A stretch of 64,000 nt of DNA from Lumbricus rubellus (lineage: Eukaryota > Annelida > Clitellata > Crassiclitellata > Lumbricidae), in contig OX243817.1 in NCBI GenBank assembly GCA_945859605.1, forward strand, positions 26,406,843-26,470,842, given 5' to 3'. The notes beneath the pieces were generated by a model. The model had not been told where the DNA came from. It saw only the letters and a list, made by a program, of their open reading frames with translations, and made no database searches. How positions within the stretch are numbered: the stretch's first letter is position 1; each line of letters begins with the position of its first letter. A program made the translations under genes and the position numbers. This document shows, in pieces, positions 30,747 through 42,700 of the stretch.

Positions 30747-33700
30747 CATTGTGAAGATCGTCATGTGCTTGTCTTATTGCCATTGTCTCTTTCGTTTGGC
30801 TACATGATTGAACCCTCATTGTCCAGCAACCCCTCTGTTGTGTGCTGTTTTCAATTAGGCCAGCACCAGCAAGCAACGTCCATTTTAGGATGCTGTCAAT
30901 ACGCTGACATCTTGGCCTTCCTCGACCCAAACAGCCTTCTTGCGTAACAATTTCTTATGTAAACTTCAGGAAAGTTCCTTGCTGGAATTAGTAACTCTTG
31001 CCACCTTAGATTTTATTTTGTGAGATTCACTCATTTACTGAGTGTGAGAACTGCAGAAAAAAAACCTGGGGTCAGATCATGATTCATGCGAAGGAGTTTG
31101 AGTGCAGAAAGAGTACTACTCTGGGACTCTAGGAAAGATATATGGTGAAGTTGAACCGCCTCAATCCCGACTTTCATTCTCACCCTGCATTTACTTAATG
31201 CATGAAATGACCTGTTTGTTTGTTTGTATGTGCACTTGTTATAGCGCCCCTTCAAGCTCACTTTGCTCAGAGGCGCTCCCGAATGCAGAGCGGACACTGC
31301 ATCGGAGTTTCATGCCGAAGCACTGAGCAATTGTGAGTGAAGGACTTGCCCAAGGTCCTTACACGGCGAGGTGGATTCAAATCTTGAACGAACCTTCCGG
31401 CTGCAAGGCAATGACGCCACCACTACACCACCGCGCCCCACTTTTTCAGCTCCTGATTGAATCTTAGCATTTTTTCATGAACTTTAACTCAGCTTGTCGA
31501 GCCATTCGAGCAGTTGTGTTGCAACGTGACTTCACTGCTGTTAAACGTAACCGACGATCTGACAAGAACCTCAGTCCTTCCGAGCTCCCTTGAAGAAGCC
31601 AGGCAGTTCTTAGCAAGGCATGAACGAGTAGTCGAGACTTCACTGGCGGATGAGAGCTTTGCACAGCTGCAGATAGATGGCGCCAAATGGCTCGAGTTCG
31701 TCGGTGACAGTGGCGTGGTCGTTGCAAGAAGCTCGGATTTTAGGTAGGTATTCGCTTTCAGTGCTAAGGTTTCAATCAGAAGTTTAGCTTTAGAATAAAC
31801 CTTGAAGGAATAAAAAGTTAAAGAATTTTTAAAAATGACTTTCTCCACTATGTATAATTTAGGTGTGATTCATTCTGTTCACCAAGCTTTGCACTGTCGT
31901 ACTTTGCAGCATCTAACATTTCTTCTTTCTTTTTGTGTGATTCACACATTTTCTGATTTTTGACTGATTCTAACATAATTTTTCCGTTATATTTACGTAC
32001 GGTACTTACTTCTTGGTTTCTGTTACATTATGCAAAAGCTGATGCCTAAACTGTACTTTATGTAAACATTTCTTCTTTTCTTTTCTAGGACATCACGCAT
32101 TCTGTCAAAATTGTATCCTTTCCTTCTGAAGGCATTTCTTCAGATTTCATCATTGGCAAAAGAAAAACGTCTGACACTGCTGAAAAGTCTGAAGATTCGA
32201 GAGTTTGAAGACAGTGCAAATAAGGTGAGTGACTGTATCATGGATGGGCGAATGGATGGTCCGATGAATGGTGATTGGACAGATAGATGAGTGGATGAAT
32301 AGATGGTTAGATGGCTAAGTGTATTGTTGGTGGGATAGATGGAGGACGGATGGTTGGATGAACGGCTGGGTGATTGGATATGTGAGCAAGTGTCTCTGGT
32401 TAGGTACTGTTGTGAGAGGCCTTTCAGAAATTCGTAAATACCATAGATGAGTAGGTGGTTGGATGGATGGATGGACGGACGGAACAACAGACGGATGCAT
32501 GGACAAGTGAATGGATGAGTGGATGGATGGACAGTCGGATGGATGGACACACGGACAGAGGGAGGATGCAAGGGCAACTGTGACTGTTGGTTTGCCTTCA
32601 AGCACTTTCTAGCAGTGACTGCCACTTGTTTACTTTGCCTTCATGTTTAATCATTCCTCATTTTGTCATCTTTTCAGGTTCTCAAAAGACTTTCTGCTGT
32701 GAAAGATGAAATCTGCCTCGAATTTCGTGGAACTTTAGCAGACAATCTTCCTGGTATCAGCTTGTGTCTCCAGAGATTCTGCAGACTAGAAACAAATGCC
32801 CAGGTAAGTCGTTGTGAAAACTATATCCATTTAATGTCTTGGAATTATATAACAAATAACAATTAAATAACAACTCAACTACCTTTGACTCTTATACATT
32901 TACTTGGAGACACATTTTTGGCAGAAAGTGGAGGGGGAAATAAAATTTCTGGAATTTTGTTTTTATCAGAATTTTGAACTAACTCTATCTTTCTTATTTG
33001 GTTGAATTCGTTGTAATGATCATGAAGATGATCAGTCACATTGTTTCAGAGCTGTCTTGGGTGCCAATTAATTTATTATGTATGTATACGAAAATGACAT
33101 CTGTAGATGATTATTTTATAAAGAGATTTCTTTTGTGTAGGTGGAAATTGACACAGGTCAGGGTCTGATAAGGACAGGCTTTCAAATGCTAACCGAATCA
33201 GAAGATAGTGGCGCCATCAAGGGACTGGCGGACATGATCAATGCCGTGGAAGCCAGGATCAGGGATCTGTCCGATAAGCTTAAAGAAACTCGGGAAAAAA
33301 TTGTTCTGAGGCAGAAGTGTTGCAAAACTTTACACAAGGTACGTTATATTTATTTCCTGGTTTGATAATGATTGTTATTAGCAGAATTTGTATAATTTTA
33401 TGGTAACCTGATTTTTGGTTCAGACTAAATTTAAAGTATCTAATCTGCTAATCTAAGCTAATTACTTCTGTGGAACTGTGATGTAGAAGGTGTCAGTCAC
33501 CAGTCACCTGAAGACAAAAGACCATACAAAATACATAAGTATATACAAAAGCATTCATGTTTATGTGTTGAAAGCCAAAACCACCCTGACAACGTGTTTA
33601 TATGCTGTGGGTGTGGAAAGGCTACATTGTTGTCTAATTGTGGGACCATGCTGAAGTACAATAGTATCTGATTTATGTAAGTTGTAATGGGCTAAAAAGC

Positions 33701-36700
33701 ACAATGACATTGTGCGTGTGTCTGATGTAAAGGCACTTGCACTGTAGCCTGCTATCAGACAATTTTTTCCAATAACTTTGAAAGGCTACATTGTTGTCTA
33801 TTTGTGGTCAGTAGTAATTGTGATTTTGGAAATCTATATTCTGGCTACATTGGCAGCTATGGTAGTGTTCCAGACAGTAATTATAATTCAAAAGATGAAG
33901 TTTTGTATTTAACTGCCAGACATATGCACAGCTGTTGTCACCTTTGTTGTTATTATTATTGTCATATTGTTCTTGCTACTATGTTATTATTATTATCATT
34001 ATTTTTGTCTACAGTCTTATGAATGGTTTGCGGCTGCCACAAACTTTCTTACATCGTTGGATGAACGAGGAAGGCTTATGAGTCCAGAGGTGGTGAGGAC
34101 AAACCTGGAGGACTACTTACGGGATCATCCTCCAGTTGCCCTGGATCGAGTGCTAGAGCATTGTAACACTCTGCAGGATGATGTCCTTCGACAGAAATGC
34201 ACAGCTGCCCAAGCCAACTCCACTGAGACTGTTAACCTAATAAAACTGAAGCAGGTAATTGTTAAAATCATGTACACATTTTTAATATTAAATTGAGCGC
34301 CTCTGAGTAGTTTTTTTTATTTGAAGGAGCGCTATATAAATGTCCGAATGAATGAAATAATCTTATTCTTGATACTATGTTATCATTATTATTACTATTA
34401 TTTTTTTAAAATTATTTTTATTTTTTTAATCTTTAGCAATCAACGTAAGTAACAGGAAGTACAATCAACAAAGCAGTAATTAAAACTCCTCTAGGCCTGG
34501 CTCAGCTAAAGTGCCTAGAAAGGCCATTGAAACGCTGGACAGTTAGTTATTGGAGCAAAAAACAGGTTTCTATCAGTTCTCCCATTGACAATGTTAGGAT
34601 GTGACCTAAATCTAACAAGAAGTTTAGGCTAGTAGTGAACATGATACCTAAGTTCTCAAGTCCTAATTATTATTATTATTAGTGTTAGTATTAGTATTAT
34701 AAATTATTATTTTATTTTTATTATTATATTCATTTAATATTCATATATTTGTATAATATTCAGAGACAGCTAAAACGTTGTTGCTTTGTACAGTGAGTAA
34801 GTAAGTAAATCATCATAATTAAGGAATTATCTGTTCATAAGTGTTGGAATTAGCGATAATTGCATTAGTAATAGCTAGCCCTTTACAAATGCCCTGAATA
34901 CATTTAATCTCACCCATTAGCTTTACATGTGTGTGCCAAAGCTCACAAATGATGACTTCTCAAGCTAGTTAGGGATTATTTGCTTACAGATAAAATGTTA
35001 TTACTGTACTCTTTTAGACTGTAACAGAGGTTAGGTTATTGTCAGGACAATTTTTAGCATGCAGTTGTACACAAAATGTGTAGTTCTAAATGAGTGTGTG
35101 CAGATATAGAGGCACTTCTGTGCAGTGAAAACTAGCCAAGGAGGTCATTGTCCTCGGATTGGGGGCAATTTGCGATGGACGACGTGCAGGGAAAAATGAG
35201 AAATAGTGGTTAAAATTAATGAGATGATATACCAAAAAGATCATGAGTTTATCAGAAACCAAAAAGTGTGAATTTACTATCGGAATGTGTACTCAAAGTT
35301 TTAAAAAAGGTTATCAGATTTCCATAGACCAAAAGTGTGAGTTTATTATCGGAATTTGTACTCGAAGACTTCAAAAAGGTCATCAGATTTTCAGAGACCG
35401 AAAAGCGGAAAGTTTATTATCGCATTTCGGGAATCTGTACTTGATGACAGCGATGAAGACAATGAAAATATTTACGGTTTGTTATTTATCAGTATTACCA
35501 TTTTTGATTGCGATTTTTTTGTTCTTACACAGAATCGTGTCAATCGTGAGATCGTCGCAATGCACGAACGCCAGTTCCAGTTCCGGAACGGTGCCAACGC
35601 CAGTGTCCGATTGCGTTCCACTGCTGTGTCCGCTCGAAACGTCTGCACAATCGAAGACCTGCGTCGTCGATCTTATGCCGGCAAATCATCCGGATCCATC
35701 TACGGTCCTTCACGTCATTCCCTCACAGGACTTGAAAAGGATGCAGACCTCCAGGCATATGTGGAGCTCTTGTTCCGAGAAGGACTCATCACGGACGATA
35801 TGTCGGAGCGAGTCGTAGCTTCCCTTCCGAAAGGTCTTTCCGACTCGACCATGCGTGGCTCACGCGAGAGTCTACGTGAGTCGCGCGAGAGTCTCATTGC
35901 GGCAGCCCTGAGTTCGGAAAGTCTTCCGACTTCGAGTCGACCCGATCTGACTCAGCTGGAGGGGGGAACTGGAAATGTCCAACGAAGAGAGCTACCGCAG
36001 TGGAGTCTACTTCAGAAAGCACGCAGTCTGTGGTTCAGTGGATCACTGGTGGAACAGTCGCGAGACGTTCGAGCTGAGACAATGGGAAAACACAATGGAA
36101 TGCATTCTACCTATTGTCAGAGGTTGATTGTTTTTTCTTATTCAATCTGAGATGCAGTGCTGTTCATAATATTGCGCATTGTATTGGTAATCGTAAAACT
36201 CCAAACTTCTAATGTACCACTTGAAAGCCAAGTGCAAGGCACCACTGCACCAGCTTGTTCACGAGCGCTGTATTGAATTACAGGGGGTTGTCTAAAGAGT
36301 ATTGTGAGATGGTCTAAGTTTTGGTTGCCAGAGTAGTGTAACTGAACGGTGTTTTATAGCTGCATTGTTTGTTGAATGCAATATAGAAACACAGAATTGC
36401 TTGTGATCTGAGAAAAACATTCCAGCGTTAAGCTTGCATGCTTTTTCAGTCAGCGTTTTACTATTGCAAGTCGCCGCGTAGAGACCTTGGGCAAGTCCGT
36501 CACTCGCAATTGCTCAGCGCTTCGGCTGAAACTCCGATTCAGTGTCCGCACTGTAGTTGGGAGCACCTCTGAGTAGCGAGCTTGAACGGGTGCTATAACA
36601 AGTGCACATACAAGCAAACAATAGGAACTGAAAAAAACGTACAGGTTTTTATACATCGATTGTTTGGCCTCAGCGTTGCTCATTTTCGACTATGGTTTGA

Positions 36701-39700
36701 TCCGGTTCCACTACTGAAGGCAGCCACAATGTGCATACTCTCTAATACACGTTAGTATGAGGTGCACTTTGAACAATGTAGCCTACTGGGCTAGTGATGA
36801 TGACGATGATAGCGATGATGATGACGATGATGATGATGTCCACTTGTCCAGTAAGCAACGATGATGATGATGTGTAATTAATTCTGATTAGTGGTATTTT
36901 GATGTTGTAGCTTGAATAGAAACCAGTCTAATATTCCAATCTGTGGCCAGCCTTCTGGTGCCAGCAGATCCTTAAGTTCGGTTGATGTTTCAGCTTCACA
37001 GCAACTTCCGCATCAGCAACTTCCGCATCAGCAGCCTCTGCATCAGCAGCCTCTGCATCAGCAGCCTGTTTCTGTTCAGCCCGTAGCAACCCCAAAACCA
37101 AGCCCACCCATCTCAGCTCGAGAAAGGCAAGTCTAGTTAAATTGAGCTTCGACTATGCGCAGCAGAAGCTGTATTCTTACATTCATTCATTTATTCATTC
37201 ATTTATTCATTCATTCATTATGTATATCACCTCTTCAAGGAAACTACTCGGAAGTACTCCCGACTCCACAGTGGCCAGTGCTAAAAGTGTAAAAAAATAA
37301 GTGCCTGGACGCCCCTTACCTTTCCAAAAGAAGTGCCAGGACGCCCCATACATTTTCAGGTGTGCTGGCCAAATAAGTGGCAGGACGGCATAGAGATTTG
37401 AAAAAAAGTGCCAGGACGCCGTCCATGACCGTCCTGCCACACTTTAAGCCCTGACAGTGGCGTAGACAGGAATTTCTGATTGCTTATGGAATGTATCAAA
37501 CAGTGACCTCTAGGTCTAGGGAAACAAAGTCGTGGAACCTAAGGAACAAATGCTACTCTCTTCTAGTCATGACATGAGTTATCCATGTCTATTGTTTAAA
37601 TATTTTATTGTTCGTTCAGGACTCTGGCGCTTGTCATGCGAGAAATGATTGATACCGAACGCAGTTACATCAACTCGCTCAAGTTCGTTGTCTCCAGTTA
37701 CGTGCCGGAGCTGAATCGTGATGACCTTGCTCTTGCACTGCGTGGAAAGAGAAACGTCATCTTTGGGAACCTTGAGAAGATTTGCGAATTTCACAGCAAC
37801 TTGTTTCTCGCTGAATTGGAACAGTGTGCTTCTACGCCCTTAAGTGTTGGGAAAGCATTTCTTCGCCATGTAAGTTGTCCACGGCAATAACGTATGCTAA
37901 ACTGGCATGAAATACTTCAACATTATTTTTGTTTAAGCTAATTAGAATAGGGAGTAGATTGAAAAATACACGTTGTATATGTCGATGTCATTAATTAACT
38001 AAGTATTTAAAAAATGCCAACTTAATCAATTTCAGGTTCGACTATTTTGGCTTTATTTTTCATTCTGAATTTGATTTCTTACTGTTATGACTTGCTAAAG
38101 TGATACTTGAATTTTCTACTGTACACAGTGCGGAATCTTGCTATTTAAACAAGTAATGCCCCCAAACAGTAAAACAATACATGTAATAAACTTGATAAGT
38201 GGAAATCTGCAAATAAAGCTAAAAGTGTTTTGGGTACTTATGGGTTATCTACCCTGATTTATTTTGACACAGTGTCTTTTGCCATGAATCTAATGCCTGT
38301 TTCTAATGGCTAAACTAACACTAACCCTAACCGACCCTCACGATGCCTAACCTGAGCCCTAACCGACCCTCACGGAAAAGACGTGGAATGACAACGCTGA
38401 AAAAATAAAAAAATAAATCAGGGTAGATAACCCATAAGCACTGTGTTTTGGTGTAAATGATGCTATCTTGAATACTAAATTATGTTTTTATTTATTTTTT
38501 CAGGCTTCCGAGTTCTACATGTATGCGCTCTACAGCAAAAGCAAACCAAAATCCGATAGCCTCATGGCCGAGCATGGAAGACTTTTCTTTAGAGTAAGCA
38601 CAGAAATATTTATTAAAAATTTTAATTAATGAGAAATGTTTACTATATTTGATAAGAGGCTCAAATGCTCTAACAGAGGCACCTTGCCGTACATGTAGGA
38701 TGTTGTAGGAACAGAAGCTGGACCTCGAGGATAGCTTATTTTTTGTTTTGTTTTGCGTAGAGGAAGCAGGAGGAGCTGGGTGATCGAATGGATCTAAGCA
38801 GTTACCTTCTGAAACCAATTCAGAGGATGGGGAAGTATTCTCTGCTTCTTGAGCAGCTTCTCAAAGAATGCGATCTAAAAGATGCCAATTACAGCAGCCT
38901 CAAGGTAGGCGCTGCTCATCTGAATCTTTCACCTCCTTTCATAACAGAATGAGGCGCATAATTATTTTGCAGTTATTTTATAATTATTTTTCAATCTGAA
39001 CCTCTAGACCCTGTAAATGACAAAAAACTTGCATAGAATTTCTTCTTCTTTTCCTTCTGACTTGGATTAATCCTTGCAGGGGAGGGAGGGGTCAGCAACT
39101 CGGATTCTTTTTCCAGCTCTTCTGCTGTCCCTGTGTTGTCCTCATATAGAACCTGGGAACAATGTATTTTGATTAGCCCTCCTTGTTTATCCAGGCCTGG
39201 AACTGGCACTGCTAGAGTGCAAGATTGTGAGGAATATTGTTGAAGCAGGCCGTCTATGCATAATTCTCTCTCAACTGATAATCAACCAACCTTTCGATGA
39301 GAGAGACCCCTAGGATCCATAAACCATTTATTTAGTGTTTGTAGCTGTTCATAAGAAAATGAATATTGAATGGAGCCCATACGGGCGTTATATGAGTTCG
39401 ACATGGATTTTCTGGTCGCATATTGACTCCAATCAGGGCTCAACCTCATATGCCTCACTGATTAGTTGGGGCATTCAATAAAGCCACACCGATCAGAGGA
39501 AGATTACAGCTCTGCTGGAAAGCTAGGGATGAATTTTTGTTATTGTTCCAGATGCGTTTATTTCTCTTCATCTCATTAAGCATTTCTGATTAAACTCCTT
39601 AGCGTTACATTACTTTCCGGAAAAACTTGCCAGAAACGTTACATTTATTTACGGTTATACTATGTATGTATGTATGTATGCATGCAAGTATGCATGTATG

Positions 39701-42700
39701 TATATGTATGTATGCATGTATGTATGTATTTATGCATGTATGTATGCATATATATGTAGGTATGTATGTATGCATATATATGTAGGTATGTATGTAGATA
39801 TTTATGGATGCATGTATATATGTATGTGTGTACATATGAGTATATATATGTAATTATGCATGTATGTATATATTTATATATGTATGCATGTATGTATACA
39901 TGTATATGTGTATGTAGGCCTATGTATGAATTATATATGTATTTATGCATGTATGCCTTTATTTATGTATATATGTATGTATATATGTGTATACAATTAT
40001 ACATAATGTATGTAGGTATATATGTTTGTATGTAGGTATTCAAGTTTGTATGTATGAATATATATGTATTTATGCATATATGTACGCATATATGCGCGCA
40101 GAACGTGCTTCATCAGATGCATCACCCTTCGATTTCGTCTCATATTCGCTATCCCGAGTAAGAAGCGTGATTAACCCTGCCGAATACAATACTAGTCCAG
40201 ATCCCGAGTGTCACTCGGGATTAACCGCTTTTGCATAAAATTCCGGACCCGAGTACCACTCGGGATTAACGCTAAGGAGGTTAATCATTTATATGTCAGA
40301 TAAAGGAATAAAATCATTAAATACTCTTGTTGTCATTTCTTCAGGATGCTTTAGAGATGGTTCGATTTCAGTTGCGTCACGGTAACGACTTGCTCGCAAT
40401 GGATTGCATACGCAACTGCGATGTAAGTCTGACAGCGCTATACGATGAACTTACGTAATTTTAGTAATGAAGAAACTGATAATCATAATGAAATTTACTT
40501 GAATTAGAATATGAAGCAGCTTTATGATGGGAATGTTGATTTGGAGATGATACATATAATGTTTATGATATCTTCAAGGATGTCTGTGAGAAACACATTT
40601 TTTGGAGTCTTGGTATGACAATGCCATGTATGTTGAAACAGAGTTCACAACTCAGTAAAGCATTTATTTTAATTGAGAGTCATAGTTTACAAAATGTTGA
40701 ATGTTGACCAACTGAAATATGTATGGTCAATTCTGATTCGTCAGAATGATCAAAATTTATTGAGTGAGATAATCTGATTGGTTTCTCTGATCATAATACT
40801 TCAGCCCAGAACTGTTTTTGGTCAGCAACTTTTTCTGTTCTCGACCCCTCTTCCTGTATCTGTTCATTCTGCTAAAATTCTGGTGTGTGTAGTTCATATT
40901 TTACAAATTACTTATATTCCACTTCTGTCTTAGCAAGTAATCTTCTGCCCTGAAGACAGCTGGGTTTTTACGTGCTGTCTGTTGAGCACAAAACACCAGC
41001 ATGGTAGAAGTTACTAAATGATAATAAGAATGATAGTAATAATGAAAAGAATGAGGATGATGAAGAAGAGCTGATTGCCACAATGATTATCTTGAGACAA
41101 TGATGACAGTGAAGATATGTCAGAGATCATGATAAAGCATAGGCCACTATGATGAGCGTGACAGTCAATTATTGATATTCATATTGTGGTGGTGGTGTTG
41201 GTGGTGGTGATGTGGTAGTGGTGGTGGTGGTGGTGGTGGTGGTGGTGGTGGTAGTGATGATGATGATTATGGTGATGGTGATGATGATGGTGGTGGTGGT
41301 GGTGATAGTGCTGTTTATGGTAATGTTGATGATGTTCGTGCGCTGCAGGTGAATCTTCAGGAGCAGGGTATGCTGTTGAGGCAGGACGAGTTCCTCGTCT
41401 CGCAGGGCAGTCGCAAGTGTCTCCGACGCATCTTTCTATTCGACGACCTCATTCTGTTCAGCAAAACGAAAAGAAGTCTGACGACCGGTGAACATTACGT
41501 CTACAAGAACAGCTTCAAGGTCAGCAGCCATTTATTTGGCAGTGACTCTTCTATGGAATTGTTTTTTTCACCATGCCATTGTTCTCAATCGGTCAGATGC
41601 TCTATTTCTCTTGTGTTGTTGTCCTCATTGTGCTTCAGCAAAACATGCAGACTCAGAACCATGCGTTTATGGAATAGTTTTAAAGAGATTTGTTATTAGA
41701 TATACGAGGGTTTTGTTTGTTTTGTTTGCATGCGCACTTGTTATAGTGCCCCTTTAAGCTCTCTTTCTCTCTACTCAGAGGCGCTCCCGAATGCAGAGCG
41801 GACACTGTGTCGGAGTTTCACGCCGAAGCGCTGAGCAATTGTGAGTGGAGGACTTGCCCAAGGTCCTTTCGCGGCATGGTGGATTCAAACCTCGAACCTT
41901 CCGGCTCCAAGGCAACGATGCCACCACTACACCACCGCGCCCCACATGTCTTTGACACTTAATGAATGATGATTATAATGATTACCATACATGTAAATGA
42001 TGATAATAATATTAGTAACAGTATGCGTACTTCCTCAGATGTGTAGCCTTGATTTGAGTCAGACATTCAAATTACAATGAGGCGTAATAAACACGATTTT
42101 TCCTTCGACATTCGCAGACGTCAGAGATCGGAATGACGGAGAACGTGGCGACGAACGACAAGCCTCAATTTGAGATCTGGTTTCGCAAGCGTGCCGCAAA
42201 ATCCACTTTCATTCTGCAGGCTCATTCGGCCGACATACGTCAGGCGTGGATAAATGAGATCGTGAGAATCTTGTGGAAGCAGGCGGTCAAAAGTCGGGAG
42301 ATGAGTCTGAACGCGATGCAACGAATGGGATTCGATTGGAGACAAGGAATTGCTTTAAAGAAGTCAAGTAAACACCAGACGATCCAACCAACAGTCTCTG
42401 CTGCAACCAGCGATGGTACATGCCGAATCTATTAGAGTTTTCGTTACTTAGGCCTAATATTTCTGTGTATTTTATCATGAATTCTTCTATGGATGTATTA
42501 TTTTTGTATAGCTATTTTACATTTAAGTCTGGTAATGTGATGATGTTTCAAATCTATTTAATTTCATTGGTCTTTTTTCTGAAGATCCGTTTGTTGAGAT
42601 TTGGTTTATAGCTTGCCAGAGCTGTGATGGTTCAAAAGTTGCCTTGCTCAAATTCATGCATTATTGTGTTTCTATGATTTATGGTGTTATCAATTCTGCA

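Larger units (their letters stand above)
37620..42415 (+). other. DH-PH catalytic module exons
   Basis: Exons 14-17 encode the DH domain: MREMIDTERSYINSLK (CR1 with the conserved ERSY glutamate), SYLLKPIQRMGKYSLLLEQL (CR3) and FQLRHGNDLLAMD. Exons 18-19 encode the PH: EQGMLLRQDEFLV, CLRRIFLFDDLILFSK, then EIWFRKRAAKSTFILQA and RQAWINEIVRILWKQA. All hallmark positions for exchange activity appear intact. Confidence 0.92.

Noticed and set aside
30501..30947. Ile, Asn and Tyr homopolymer frames on both strands
   Set aside because: They arise entirely from the ATT repeat at 30654-30747.
39605..40238. Cys/Met/Tyr-rich frames on both strands
   Set aside because: Translation of a TATG microsatellite; equally open on both strands.
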